In this document: one piece after another, positions 43,026 through 56,331 of the stretch
How the letters are laid out: each line of letters starts with the position of its first letter
Position numbering within the stretch: position 1 is the stretch's first letter
Assembly (NCBI GenBank): GCA_029641185.1
Contig: JAPWGK010000029.1
Coordinates: 248,001-312,000 of the forward strand
Direction of reading: 5' to 3'
Length of the DNA stretch: 64,000 bases
Source: Pseudofabraea citricarpa
Taxonomy: Eukaryota; Ascomycota; Leotiomycetes; Helotiales; Dermateaceae
Program-made: the position numbers and the translations under genes
Notes under the pieces: generated by a model
What the model was told of the DNA's origin: nothing
The model's database searches: none
What the model saw: the letters and a program-made list of their open reading frames with translations, nothing else

Positions 43026-45751
43026 ATGCCTAGAGTAGCGCAAGGCCCTCGTGGCAGTCGCGGCAGTAGTCGCGCCACTTCTGGATCAATAGCTGCAACG
43101 CCTTTCAAATCGCCCGTAAAGTGAGTTGCTACAGCCAGTTAAGAATCCCAGGACTGATGAACCGGCAGAATACCTCTCAATGATGATGCGCAAGAAAAAG
43201 CAAAGCGGCTCCAGTCCAGACATGCACTCCACGATATTCAAATGAATCAGATCAAAGCAGCAGCTTCTCCCATGCGGAAACTCAGCAACTTCGAGAGAGC
43301 CGGAAGCTCTTCACCAGGCTCCAACCCGAAAACACCACACGATCGGGGGAAGGAAAATGATTTGGATGGAGGTTTGATGATGGTTGGAGGAAGTGCCGTA
43401 ACACCTATGAAGCGCGTACCAATTCTGGCAAATTTCGAGGAGTGGATGAAGATGGCTACAGACAACAAGATCAATGCTACGAACTCCTGGAACTTTGCGC
43501 TTATCGATTACTTCCATGATATGTCGCTATTAAAAGAAGGAGACGGAGTCAATTTCCAAAAAGCCAGTTGTACCCTGGATGGTTGTGTTAAAATTTATAC
43601 CAGCAGAGTTGATAGCGTTGCCACAGAGACAGGTAAACTTTTGAGTGGTTTGGCGGATAGCAACAGCAACAAAAAAAAGAAGGGCGAAGACGAAGAAGGC
43701 GCTGAAAGTGAAGAGGAGGTAGAGGATGAAGATGGAGTTGTACGAAAGAAGCCCAAGAAGAGAGTATGTACAAATGTCAATGTTCTTACAAGCAAGACTG
43801 ATCTTTCCAGACGCAACGCTCATCTGAAGCTACTTTGGCACCTTCCTTCGCGTCACTGCAGTTGAAAAAGATGGAATTGGAGTTTTCTGTTGATCCTTTG
43901 TTTAAGAAAGCTTCAGCGGATTTCGATGAAGGAGGCGCTAAAGGATTGCTTCTGAATCATCTATCTATTGACTCGCAGGGTCGAATCGTTTTCGACAGCA
44001 GTGATGACGCGGGTGATGCTTCAGCAGCAGGCGAGGCCACAAGGCGAAAGAGTGGCGGCTTAGAAGAAGAAGAGGAAGAAGTAGAAGAAGACTCGACCCT
44101 GGATGAAACTGCTCAAGAAGAGGAGGATGATGAAGATATTGAAATCGATGTAGGGGCTCTTGGGGCCAAGTTCTTTCCTAGTCTTGAACGACTAGAAGAG
44201 CAGGATATTTGCCCTTCTTTGAAAAACTTCGACCTTAGCGATCCGTCAGGCTCTATGGACATACCATTCTTAAAAGCCCCTGAAGATTGGCGGGAAGAAA
44301 AAGACAAGGCAGAGGATGATGCACATGGTGGTCTCGGCAATAAGACAGGCATATTTCTTGATGACGATAATCCAATCGGTTTTGACGATGACGATGACGG
44401 ACTACTTGGCAATTTTGATCTTCCTGCAGATACTGGCTTTGGCGAGGGAGGTGAAGCTTGGGCACGAGATGCAGCGATCGAACCACGGTTACGAGTTCAC
44501 GATGCTGGATATGATAATGATGGAATGGGAGGCGAGGATGGAGATGGCAGAGCAGGTTCATTCGACCCAGCCTCCGGTGATTATGCAGTATCGATGGAGA
44601 ATGGCGGCAAAACTATGGGCGGGCACGACGACATCTTGAGTTATTTTGACGAAGCATTACAGAAGAACTGGGCAGGACCTGAACATTGGCGAATTCGAAA
44701 GATCAAAGACGTTGATAAACCTGCTACAGCGAAGCCTCGGAAGGAGAAAGAATTATTTGAGATAGACTTTTCATCGCCTCTCGATATCAAGGTCGCTGAG
44801 ACAATCTATACGCCTGCCTCTTCGAACACGGTCATTTCTCTACCAAAGAAAGATTGGAAATCTAAGACGAAGAACCTTCTTCCCGATGATAAACACTTCA
44901 ACTCGAAGCAATTGCTTCGCCTTTTCCTTAAGCCTAGAGCTCGGATGGGTAGTAAACGATCAGCATTTGGCTCTAAAGGTGGATTCGGTCACATCAAAGA
45001 GGAGGATGCACCGGAAGGTGAGATGGACGAAGCATTCTGGGCACGTAAAGAAGGGCCTGCTGCAGCAGGTGACGATGACGCTTTGCCTCAAGGTGACTAC
45101 GACGCTAACTTCTTCGACGATGGAATGCCTATGCCTGGAGGAATCGGCGATGATGAAGATGACATGGAATTTGCAGATGCGCGTGACCACTTCTCACCTG
45201 GTGCTGAAGAGGGAGGCGAAGGAGGCATGGCCGGCATTGCAGGTATCCTGAACGGTGGTATGGGTGCCCAAGGTGCTGAAGGCGAAGGTGCTTTCGGAAC
45301 GCAACTCGTCACGCAAAGCCGGCGCCTCAGACCAGAATACGTGCAGTATGCTCGCGTAGCAAAGAAAGTCGATGTGCGACGACTAAAAGAAGAGCTCTGG
45401 AAAGGAATTGGATTTGCTGAACCCGAGAATGTACGTACCTCCTAACACTTTCCACAATTCTAGAATATGTTTACTAATATTCTACAGAGCCAGCCACTGG
45501 GACGTCTACCAACACCCCAAGCAGAAGAACCCAAGACCAAAGATGACGAGACGCTGAAATTCACAACCGTCATGCGCGACTTGCAATCCGTCTACCCCAA
45601 ACAAGCCATGAACGACATCTCGACTAGTTACTGCTTCATCTGCTTGCTTCACTTGGCCAACGAGAAGGGGCTAGTGATCGAGAAGCAAGAAGGCCTCATG
45701 GAGTTGAACATCACGAAAGACCCGACGGCTGAGATCACTGTTGGCGGTTAG
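43026..45751 (+). CDS. BRN1: Condensin kleisin subunit (Barren/Brn1/Cnd2)
   Basis: Four exons, join(43026..43120,43169..43763,43811..45430,45488..45751), 857 residues; introns 48, 47 and 57 bases. This kleisin bridges the Smc2-Smc4 heads in condensin and is needed for mitotic chromosome compaction. Signatures: the N-terminal helix region NFEEWMKMATDNKINATNSWNFALIDYFHD, the segment FQKASCTLDGCVKIYTSRVDSVATETGKLLSGL, a middle with ASLQLKKMELEFSVDPLFKKASADFDEGGAKGLLLNHL, and the C-terminal winged-helix part with VDVRRLKEELW and SYCFICLLHLANEKGL. Long acidic linkers separate these blocks. The basic start with Ser/Thr-Pro sites (e.g. near residues 26-30) resembles CDK targets of condensin. Confidence 0.95.
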
Positions 45752-46097
45752 TGGTTCAGTTTGGTGGCTAGATGGCCGAGGTATGAGTAGGTAGGGTTAA
45801 CGATTACGAAATCTTGTTTTGGTTGGCGAGCAGGAGACGGGTGTTGTGTAAAAATTCTAGCATGATCGCGCTTTGTCTTGTTTTTTATATATGGAGTTTT
45901 TCTGTGTGCCGTTTTTTTGTTCCTGCCTGGACTGGGTATGGGTAGTAATAAGGGCAAGGGACGGTTCTGATAATGAAACGACATGAACATGAAAAATCAA
46001 AGTTAGAAGATTGACTCTTTCCACATTTCTCGCCCATCTCTTTTGTTTTCTTTCTTTTCTTCTTTTCTTCTTGCATTGCCTTTTCTTTTTTATCTTT
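45752..46097. other. Convergent 3' region
   Basis: Between the stops of the condensin and FMO genes. T-rich on the plus strand near 46040-46100. No gene seen. Confidence 0.5.
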
Positions 46098-47667
46098 TTA
46101 AACCCGGATATCATTCCCATCAACAGCCTCTACAAAGACTTGCTGTCCGTCCTTTTCGTTCCTCCCACTCAACTCCTTCCTGGCTTCCTCGTTTCCCCTC
46201 TTCCACATGTCAATCCTCAAGAGATGTCCCGCATCAAATCCCTCTCTCCACCACTTCTCCCACTTCGGCAATCTCCTGCCCTTCCCGTCCGCTGTCGGTT
46301 CTCCCGCAAGCACCCTCACCTCTTCGAAATACTCTTCAAAGTCCGGATACAGAGCCGTGAATGGGACGCCATCGCCCTTATATGCAATTCTCTTCTCCTC
46401 CCACTCTTGCATCTCTTTCTTGCTCGGTAATGTGATGCGACCTGCAAGGTACCGTGCCGCGAGCACGGCTTGCCATTCAAAGACCTTGAAAGTAAATCCA
46501 GCCGCTACGGCACCAACGAATGTTAGCGAAGGATCTTCGACCCAGAAAACGTGCTGCCAGAGATTCGGGAGCCGGTTGTTGCGGATGGATTTTGCGAGGG
46601 CGGGAAGGAAGGGCAAGGTCCATGTATACCCCGTGCCGAAGATTATATGATCTACGTCCTGGATGGATGAGCCGTCTTCGAAGGTCACCGTCCGGTTCTC
46701 CACCGAGATTTGTGAGATGGGCGGATGCCGTTTGATGTTCGGATGCTGGAATGCCCAGTCGAAGAAATATGGATGGTATTTTCCACGCACAACGGCGTGG
46801 AGAGGCTGTTGTACTACGGGTGCTAAGGCAAAGGAGATGTCTGTTCCAGAGATACTGGCTCCTACCACGACGACTTTCTTGCCTGCATATTTAGATGCGC
46901 TGCGCCAGGCTTTACTGTGCTCGACACTGCCCGGGTACGCGGAGAGGAATTCTGCGAGCCCGGGGGTAGATGGGATATAAGGAACCGTATAATGACCTGC
47001 TGCTACGACGATAGCATCAAACGATTCAGTCCACCATTCATCCTGCTCCTCTTCTCCCTGCTTCCCCTGTACGGGCTTGCGTAATACGACGATCCATTTC
47101 TGAGTCGCCGCATCCTTGCTAATCAATTCTACCGTCGTGTTGTACGATACGAAATCCGCATACCCGTTTCGGTTCAGTAGCGACTGGATATATTCCTCAA
47201 TGACTCTCCAATGCCGGAATGGTGATGCCTCGCCATGGCGCTGAATCGTCAATTCGGATCTGATCTCAGGAATGGGTTCCTGCGAGAACGACATAGCATG
47301 CGCATCAATGTTCGTTTCGAGAAGCGGATAGATAGAGGTTTCCGCAAACCGGTACTGGGCATTATGGGGAGCTCTGGTCGGGAGCTTCTCTGGTATAGGA
47401 AGTGGTTCGTCTGGGACTCGCGCTGCGATCTTTTCGAGGTCGGGAAGTTGCTGTACATGGTCTTCCGGATCGTCAATCCTGTCATTTTGTTAGTCCTCAA
47501 GAGCAGTCTTTCATGCAAAGAATATATTACCAGCATCCACCTGCTTTCTCCCTCCTCTCAAAAACTCGAATCCGGTCAAAGACTTGCTCTTGCGCCAGAG
47601 CATCTACAGCAATGGCGCCAGCTGGACCGGCTCCAATAACAGCTACTGACTTAACAGGAGCCGCCAT
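46098..47667 (-). CDS. Flavin-containing monooxygenase (FMO-type)
   Basis: Two exons, complement(join(46098..47478,47531..47667)), 505 residues; 52-base intron after GGCW. The N terminus has the FAD-binding Rossmann motif AVIGAGPAGAIA, ending in the ERR..AGGCW segment. A second dinucleotide motif, VVVVGASISGTD, should bind NADPH. The FMO-identifying motif is present in altered form just before it (YPGSVEHSKAW), and IIFGTGYTW is the usual C-terminal ATG-type motif. It should be a NADPH-dependent oxygenase of soft heteroatoms or a related N/S-oxidase; the substrate is unknown. No membrane anchor or signal peptide is seen. It is not set in a recognisable secondary-metabolite cluster. Confidence 0.9.
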
Positions 47668-50600
47668 GTTTCTTTTTCTTTTTTTTCTCTCTCCCTTTTA
47701 ATTCACCCCCAAAAAAACCTCCCAAACAATTTCCAATCCAAAAATGTGTGTGTACCAGAAAACAGATGCTGGAATGGGGGTGCTTATCCCACTAAAGATT
47801 GTGCACTTGCTAGCCAAAATAGTGAATATGTACGAGAGAGAAAGGTGACATGGCGAAGAAGAAAGAGAGACTTAGGATTTCTGCTCAGGATATGAATGAG
47901 GGGACGTCAAGATAAGACTTTGCTCCTAGGCGTTCTGTGGGGGTATTCCCATCTGAACGGATGGTGCAATTCCAACAGCGGCTTACGGAATTCAGCAGGT
48001 AATAAGGGTAGGTAAGGTGAGTTTCCCCCCCCACCTTATTCGGTCCATCGGATGTTGTTTTCCTTGGGCGGTGGTCTGGGGGAAACGTGACATGTTCTAT
48101 AGGAAGTTCGAATGAGAATGATGTGTACAAGGGAAGGCTAGGAGTAGATCTTGATGTGTCGCTGGGATGATGTTGTACTTAATGCGGGGAGGGATAGGAA
48201 GTGGATTGTTTTCATGGACTCGAGAAAGGTCGTCGTACCATATGTGCGTGTCACGTGAACGCATGAGCAGTGGAACTGGAACTTGGCAGCCAGGTACAGC
48301 GATATCTTATGATTATCGAGGTCAGCAAACTCAAAAACATCCCCTCTAGTTCTCTATCTCACGAGAACTAGCCCTTACAGTAGCTTCACTCTCCTTAGCT
48401 GCTTTAGCTTCTTTACGTTCCTGGATCTGGATCTGGATCTGGCATCAGCCTAGCATTTACTATTTCTCTTAGATATCTATTATCTATAGTAGTTGCTTAC
48501 CTATTACTTCTTATAACCCTGGTATCCTCTCTGGTAGTTAATCAATAGTTTTCTCCTGAAGTATTATCATAATCTCCTTCAAGAATGTCGTCCCGACTAT
48601 CTCTGCTTCCCACTTTCTTGTATAGAAGTATAAGGTCTGCAGTCATTCGGGCCAGGTCTAGCAAAGGGTATCAAACCGGTCATGTGCCGGATACCTTCTT
48701 CATCCAAAAGGGTTTGATAATGGTAGTACTCATAAAATCGAAAATCGGATCCTATAACCATAACTTTAACCACAACCACAACCACAACCACAAAAAGCCC
48801 GAAGTCTTGTTCAGAGCCATCTACTGAATGAAACAACTGCTGAATCTGCCGCTTGCGTATTTGCCTTGGCAAAAATATGCATGGTCACCTCCTAATACAG
48901 ATCGGAGAACTCTCCAGGTCAGTATCCGGTAACCGGACCTCCCTCTCTACGTAGTATCACTTATCCATCCCCCGAGTAAGAGAAAAAGGAAAGAAATTCT
49001 TGTAATGTACTATCGGAATTGGAGGATGTGGAGGTCGGAGGAGAAGATCTGACAAAGAAGGAGAGGAGGGTTCGGGGGGTATGACATAGCTAATAAGATG
49101 GCAGTTCCTTCTGTACGGCGAAGGTTGATTATCAACCCAGCTTAGCGTCCCGAAGATTCAGAAGGTTCTGTGCTCGCTTACTAGCGCCGGTATCTTATCT
49201 GCTCCTTCAGCTCTCTTATCTCAGAAGCAAAGATCCCCCTCGTTGCTTATCGCCCGTTACTTGTTCATAACTGAATGTGAGTGCTTCGGAAAAAAAGCAA
49301 ATCAGAGCCAAGGGCTGTATTCTTTTCCGTTTTCTGCTGTCCTTTCTCCCTGATCGTCGGACGAATGAGAGCGGAAGAAGGAAAGGAAGGAACTCGATCG
49401 GATCGGTCCCACATCTGAGACCTGTTCAGGGGAGGGGAGCAGGAGCAGGAGCAGGACCAGAGACACAGAATTGAGATAAAACAAAACAAAGCAATAATCG
49501 AGAGCAATAATCACCAAAGACATACAGTATCGAGCTCAAATGCCGTTCGTGATGATTGCACGTGTCATGTAACCCCGCTTATGCTCGTTGTAGGTAACAG
49601 ATATTAATGCCCGCAGCCTCATTAGCCTTCTAGCCCTGGAACGATCCGAACAGACCGCGGAACCGAGCTCAGACCCTCGAACACCCCCTCTATTTATTAC
49701 CCATTCTCGGTATGGTTTAGAGCCAGCCACAGCCCAGAGACATCCTTACTGACGCCTGATTATGGATCCCCCTCCTTTGCTTGTCTATTCTTGTGCTGGT
49801 CTGGTCGCTCTCCACAACTAGACAGCTGCCCTGGTCAGAAGTGCGGAGGAAGGGGAGGAGGCGGACGACGAGGGGTTTGTACCGTACGGGAGCTATCAAG
49901 AGTCAAGCCAGAATGACGGAGCGGAAGAGAAGCTGACTCACGTACAGGAAGATAGATACCTTATCAAAAATCATCGTCATTGCTGCCCTCCTTATCTCTC
50001 TCCCTTGTCAGGTTACCTGCGCCCACCGCTTGTTTGCTTTTCAACCGTTTCCCGTCTTCGCAAATCATCATCCTGTGCTTATCGCTTGGAACTCTGGTCC
50101 CGGGAGTTGGGGAGAAGGAGGAGGAGGAGGAGGAGGAGGATGATCGAGAGACCAACGGTCAATAGGTTCCTGTACATAGAAGCCATACATGCGGGAGATG
50201 GATGTACCGTTCTGCATCATTGGCGGGGGCCGACACATTCAAGCAATGCATCGACAAGCGGACGTCTCAAGATGGTTATGATTAAGCTACCTCTCGACAA
50301 CGTGCGTCCGTTAACGGCATGGCATGGCATGGCATTGCATTACCGCACCGCAACATACAGTGCATGCCAGCTACATGCCAGCTCGAACTCAACCGACTCA
50401 CTTTCGCTACTGACGCAAGCCAGAAGCCCGTAAGCGAGGAGAGCCAGCAGACCAGTCGGAGCTAACACCACACGTCTTTGTATCATCGTGCTATCGTCGC
50501 GCATTCCCAATCCGGTCATCTTTTCCATACTTCAATTGCTCCCCGCTCAAATCACTCTTCAAGCGCCGCTGCCAACATCGACACTTGCTTTAGTCCTCCA

Positions 50601-51457
50601 CACCTCGCGACAACCCTCCACTTTTGCTTCGACGTGTCTCCACAATCGGACCTCGTTGCTGAGCGGTATGAATTGCCATGGTCGCTTTGAGCAGAGCCAT
50701 GGAATCACTCCTGCCGGCCATGACGCCGCCGTCCTGACCTCCCTCCTTCCATCCTGATCCCGGTCATTGTGGCTACTTTCGACCCTCTCCAGAGGCCCCG
50801 GATTACACAAGGTATCCAAGCAAGCGCCTTAACCTCGTCGTGTCATAGGCAATCTTGTTGACCTCCTGCGCAATGTTGATGCCCTGCCCCCTCCAGCACT
50901 TATCCGCATAGAGAAACACTTTCCATAGAGGAGCACGGCCATCACTCCCGCCTGCATACGTATCAGATTGCTGCAGCGGCCACCTTAATTTGAGTTCTTA
51001 GCGTGAGTCTTCGATCCAGTGGTGGCTAGAACTCGGCTCTCTGATCGACTGTGACGATAAGGCGGCTGCATTTGACGGCGACGGTTTGCTTGACATCGTG
51101 GATTTCTCCACATCTTTGCGACCAACATCGTTCTGAGAAGTTGTGAACGGTAGAATATACTGCCAGAAAAGGTGTGGAGGAGCTCGACCAGGGAAGGAAG
51201 GGAGAAAGTGGCCGATCGCTAGGAAACGGACTGTCCGGGATCTGTCTGCTGGTCTCATCCAACGTTGAAGGTTCCAGGTCCCAAGATAGTGCTGGATAGA
51301 GCGCGTGGAAGCCGTGAAGAAGGTATTTGGATATAAAGTTCCCGTCCTTCCACATAGAACGGACAATCTATCTCGTGCAACCATCATCTCAACACAACAA
51401 CACTTCACTGTTCCCATCCTCGATCTCCAAGATATCATCGTATCCATCTCTCACAAT
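47668..51457. other. Gene desert of about 3.8 kb
   Basis: The longest gene-free stretch in the window. It holds low-complexity patches (GGATCT repeats near 48420-48443, ACAACC repeats near 48768-48793, GGA repeats near 50115-50140, GCATG repeats near 50320-50340) and many pyrimidine-rich tracts, but no frame with a family motif. It may contain long regulatory sequence or a non-coding transcript for the dioxygenase gene. Confidence 0.5.
48768..48793. repeat. ACAACC-type simple repeat
   Basis: Four tandem ACAACC-like units. Not the fungal telomere repeat (TTAGGG), so not a telomere remnant. Confidence 0.8.
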
Positions 51458-51671
51458 GTAAGCTCTAGACCCATTTCATCGTTATCGTCAATCCAGTAGA
51501 TCCTGGATAAGAAAGTGGAGGGGTCGACAACCGAGGAGACCCCTTTTGCCTTCGTGTCCAGCTGGCTTTCCTTATAACAGAAGCCTTGCTCCCCAAATGT
51601 TGGCTACCACAAATTCACTTTGGAAAATTCACCAAGAAAGATTCACTTAAACCTATTCCTGACTATTTCAG
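51458..51671 (+). other. Probable 5'-UTR intron of the dioxygenase gene
   Basis: A GTAAGC donor at 51458 follows a CA/CT-rich leader. A CTATTTCAG acceptor at 51671 lies 27 bases before the ATG. The interval contains stops in all frames, so if spliced it lies in the leader. Confidence 0.45.
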
Positions 51672-51698
51672 CGTCTTCCAGACCCATCCTTCTACATC

Positions 51699-53015
51699 AT
51701 GGCAACCGACGTTCTCGCAGTAGCTAGCAGCCCCAGTGTCTTCCAAGCAATGAACTCTCCCAAGTTGACACCTTCCACTAAGAAGGTTCAAGAAGGACTG
51801 AAGCGCTCATTTGCGAAGTACCTTGCTGCAGACCATGCCTGGGATTCAGAAGGTATCTCAAACGGCAAGCTCTTCAACCCATCAAAGCACGTCATCTACG
51901 ACGAGCCCACGAACGTTCTCACCATGGAGGACATTGGATATTCATCCACCAGCGGTATCTCCCCAGTTGCTGTCTCGGATCCTTTCCCATTGTTCAGCCC
52001 AGAGGCTATCGACATCATGAGATCCGAAGTCCTTGCTCCGGAGGTCATTGAGAACTTCAGCTACAGCTCGGATATCTCTGCTCAACAGGTCCGCGGGTAT
52101 GCTCCAGAGTAAGTTTTGCGATACCATCCAGCAAGTTTCTCTTTGGCGCATCCACACTTGTGCTGCATTCAAATGTCATAATTACTATGGACAGGAAGAC
52201 TGACAGCATATAAGGCACGGGAAATTCATCTTTGAAGCATGGAAGAACCCAACAGTCCTCTCCATCATCTCCAAGATCGCTGGCGTAGAGCTTGTACCGG
52301 TCATGGACTACGAGATTGGCCATGTCAACCTATCCAGTACGACTAAGAAAGCAGTCAACAACAGAGGAGAGGAGATTACACCCAACGACGACGACGACGC
52401 AATCGTAGGATGGCACAGAGACAGCTATCCTTTCGTCTGTGTTCTGATGATGAGCGACACCACCAACATGGTCGGGGGCGAAACGGCACTCAAGACTGCT
52501 GACGGAACAGTCAAGAAAGTTCGTGGTCCATCCAAGGTAAGCCGTTCTCTCATGACACTACACATGGCAAAATTCTGATAAAGATGCAGGGGTGCGCAGT
52601 TGTGTTGCAAGGCCGATACATTGACCACCAAGCCCTTCGTGCTTACGGTGGACAAGAACGTATCACCATGGTCACTTCGTTCCGACCACGATCTCCACGC
52701 GTTCGCGATGACACTGTCCTCTCAACTGTCCGTCCCATCTCAAACCTGTCCGACCTTTACGGCCAGACTGTTGAGTACCAGCTTGAGAATGCTGAAGCTC
52801 GCATTCGTCGCATGCTTAAGACAGTCCGCGATTCTATGAAGGCTGGTGCAACTGATGTCAAAGCAATCAAGTCGTTCTTGGACTTCGAAGTCAACGCATT
52901 GAACCGCTTGAACAATGAGATTGTCGCTGAGGAAAAGGTTAAGAAGGGCTCCTTAGCTGATGTTTGTGAGGCCGAGCGGGCGGAAGCTGCTGCGAAGAGG
53001 GCAAAACTTCAGTAG
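51699..53015 (+). CDS. 2-oxoglutarate/Fe(II) dioxygenase-like protein
   Basis: Three exons, join(51699..52108,52215..52536,52590..53015), 385 residues; introns 106 and 53 bases. The second exon has VGWHRDSYPFVCVLMMSD with the H-x-D iron-ligand pair His204/Asp206, followed by GGETAL, and the third exon has VVLQGRYIDHQAL with the distal His257 and ERITMVTSFRPR with the Arg expected to bind 2-oxoglutarate. This layout is the double-stranded beta-helix core of Fe(II)/2-oxoglutarate oxygenases. The N-terminal 130 residues and the Glu/Lys/Ala-rich C-terminal helix are not recognised. There is no signal peptide. Similar fungal proteins are mostly uncharacterised, and the substrate is unknown. The leader is probably spliced. 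Confidence 0.8.
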
Positions 53016-54016
53016 TCGAGAGAGCGATGATGCTGCTTTGGAGGATATGACGATACGAATTCTTTTGGGCGCTTTTGACTCCATTTCTAATGTTGCGTTG
53101 GATGACCTTTTTGGCTCACGCATGATTGCCTTCATTCTGCCGTCAGGCTTATTATTTTCTGCTTGCCTTTAGTCCTCGTCATTTAGCGTTGCACCCTACC
53201 TTTTCCCCAGCCTTCGTTCGGGGACCAAATAGACATAGTTTCTCAGTAAAAATTCCAGTTTCTGTTGCTTAGGCCTAAGATGATTGTGTCCGAGCGAATC
53301 AAGATGTAAGGACGATGTCCGATTTGTCGCTTGAGGGATGCGGGTGGATTGACGTGGCAAGCTGAACGAGGTGCAATGCCCAAGGCGCAAGGCGGTTTAG
53401 GCTCTATCGACAGCCCCATGATTTGAACAGTACACGATAATTATCACAGTATGTGTGTTGAGCCAGTGAGACTGAGTGAGGATGGACTCTTTTTTTGCTA
53501 TGAAGCATGCCTAAAGCAATGACTTGATGAAACCGAGAAACAAACTGATCAAAAGAGCGATATTGCAACTGATGTTCGATGAAGAAGAATTGTGTGCTTT
53601 GTAACTTGGACGCGTTACGGTTACTGATGTTGTTTCGTCGGCCGTCGACAAAGAGGGTGGTGATTGAGGGGTAGAGTTGAGAAGAGTGAATCGATGTTTC
53701 TGGGGTTTTGAGTGACACGGCAAAAAGCGGGGCGGCGCTAAGGCAGTCCGCCCGTTCTAGTGGAATCCAGCTACGCGACTATGATATCGTACTTCGAACC
53801 AAACTCGCCTTCACATTTCGCTCACCACAAATTTCTTCACGTTCACTTAGCATTCCCTCCTTCGCAGACGCGATTCTTCAGCGTTGCCTTTGGAGGGATT
53901 CCACATCTACTGCAACCTTCTAGTCGCCCACCGTGGTGCTGCCTCACCCTACAAGAATCCATCCATGCTCCCGCTCATCGAGATTCCCACACAACTCATA
54001 TCACCACAACTACATC
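53016..54016. other. Intergenic region
   Basis: Dioxygenase 3' flank and RING-gene promoter. No supported gene; frames at 53404-54137 have no motif. Confidence 0.5.
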
Positions 54017-56331
54017 ATGGCTCCTCCTGCATTATCCGGCCCTGTGTCTAAGAAGGGAAAGCTATCTGTGGAGAAGAACTCTGCCTATACCGCTGGCCGT
54101 AGGACGTCTAGATCGCACAGCCGCGATGCATCAATAAAGGCCGAGAGCCCTGGACTTGCCGCTGACACCACAGCCAAGAGTATTACGGAGGTAGGCTATA
54201 ACAGCTGCGGTTTCCACCTCAAATGCTGATATTCTTCTACAGATCGCAGCCTCTTTAAAATCAGACCTCTCAGGCATCAAAGGTCTTGTAACATGTTCAA
54301 TATGTGACCAGCTACTCTATGAGCCCTGGACTTTAAGCTGCGGCCATACGTACTGCTATTCGGTAAGTAGCATGTATCTTACTCTGCCACTCTATACTGT
54401 TTACTTATGTGTTGGTAGTGTCTGTGTAATTGGTTCGTGCCCAACCGACACAAAAAGACTTGCCCAGAATGTCGTGCAGATATTAAGAAAATGCCTGCTC
54501 CAGCCTTTATTGTAAGCTTGTGCTGCTAGAGCAATATTCCAGAGGATCTTTTCTGACAGGAAACTTCTAGATCAAGCAAATGGTTGAGATCTTCACCAAA
54601 CAAACAGAGCTTATGCCCCCCGATGAATCTGTCGAGCAACACAAGGCCAAACGGCTAGAAGAAATGGCAGACGTTGAAAGGGATAAAACTGGCAATGTCG
54701 GACTTTTCAAGGGCGTGTTTCCAGAAAATCGTGCCGAGCTACGCTACGACGCTTCAGATGGCGTATTTCGATGCTCCTTTTGTGGTAACGAACACGAAGG
54801 AGGCCCACAATGCGTGTCCTGCGGTGCTGAAATTGACGATGAAGATATAGGCGGCTTCAGCGATATGGATGGAGATGCTGATCTAGTCGATCATCTGGTT
54901 GATCTAGATGACTCTGACATTGGTCATGATGACATGCATTATGGCCATTTTGGCCCTCACGTAGATATGTTTGGTATGGGTATGCTGCCTAACCCCAATT
55001 TTATGCTTCCTAGGCATTTCTACCATCACTATCCGCACCCTGACACGACTTCAGATAACTCCGAGGATGACGACGACGATAGCGACGAAGACGACGATGA
55101 CAGCTCACTACAAGACTTTGTTGTTCAAGATGAATCAGACATACACAATATGAGAGATGAAGTAGCCGCTGGAACCATGAGAAATCCTCTAAGTCTTGAT
55201 TCGGAAGATGAATCCGATGAAGGTGGCGCCGTGTCGAACAGAAGATTTGGTCGACGTCAGGCACGCGTCAATGCACGCCGTATATCTGCTAGAAGCACAA
55301 GTCCTTCAGAAGTCTCTTCGGTTTCAGTAACGGACAGTACCGATAGCTCTGAGATAGGAGACTATAATGATGAAGCTACGATGTTGCGGAACGCAGGCTG
55401 GAGTCCCTTAGACCAAGGCAACGATAGTGATGCCGAGCAGAATATCCCATCACGTTATGGATATGCTGGGTATGCAGAATCCGAGGACGGTCAAGTTACA
55501 GCAGACGAAGGAAGTGATACAGAGACAATCGGACATGGGGCATTAGAGGATGAAGACGACGATCGATCTCGTGACTCCGAAACTCCTCACTATGAAGCTC
55601 CTTACCAGGTTGATATGCCAGTCTATGGAATGAGAGCACATCCATTCGGATATGCAGACGGTTACCCTAGTGATGACACCGATGAGGAGGAGGGAGAGGA
55701 AGAGGAGGAATCAATTGCTGGTTTGTCAACCATGGATCAGGATGGTGACACAGAGATGAGTGTCTCGCCCGGTATTACTCGCGCAAGTAGCCACGTTAGT
55801 ATCGACGAAGAACTACCTAGTCGGGGCAGTAGTGTGGTCAGCGATGGCTATGATTATGGGCGTGGTGAATATGGGCAGCACCTCGGGGCTGCCAACGAAA
55901 TGCGCGAAGTCGAAGAAGAATCCTCAGATAGCTCGATACGCCCAATGACGCGGCGGCGACCACGAAATCACTATCCCGTTGCATCATCGACGCCGGCGCC
56001 AGTTTTTCAATATGGCCCTCCTCCACCTGCACCATATGAATTCATGCAGCCACCAGATTATAATCCAAGACTCAGTTCCATGTTTGCAGAACACCAACAA
56101 AGAGTGGCTCATGCACAAGGATTTGATGGCTTAGATCCTGGCGGCTGGAGAGTCGAGATTGCAACATCGAGAGACCGAAGGAGAACACCTTCCTATCAAA
56201 CACTACCCTCTCGGCGACAGGACCCTCTTAGAAGTCACCGTTCTCCTTCTGTTACGAGGGTTGTTTCCCTTGAACGTGCTGGGCGCACTGGACGTGCTGG
56301 ACGTACATATCGACAGTACTTGAGGAATTAG
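54017..56331 (+). CDS. RING-type E3 ubiquitin ligase with long acidic tail
   Basis: Four exons, join(54017..54190,54243..54362,54419..54511,54571..56331), 715 residues; introns 52, 56 and 59 bases. A C3HC4 RING finger spans about residues 76-120: CSICDQLL (Cys76, Cys79), CGHTYC, CLCNW and CPEC. Two introns cut through it, so it is only visible after splicing. Next comes a helix (IKQMVEIFTKQ), then a second zinc-binding-like knuckle near residues 205-225 (CSFCGNEHEGGPQCVSCG). The rest is a long disordered, Asp/Glu/Ser-rich region and a basic Arg-rich C terminus. The RING plus trailing Cys knuckle resembles fungal RING ligases of the CHFR/RNF8-like type but without an FHA domain. Substrates are unknown. 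Confidence 0.85.

Noticed and set aside
48768..48793. Telomere-like repeat
   Set aside because: Units are ACAACC, not the fungal TTAGGG/CCCTAA telomere sequence.
46098..53015. Secondary-metabolite gene cluster around the FMO and dioxygenase-like genes
   Set aside because: No polyketide synthase, peptide synthetase, terpene synthase or cluster transcription factor is present, and a 4-kb spacer separates the two.
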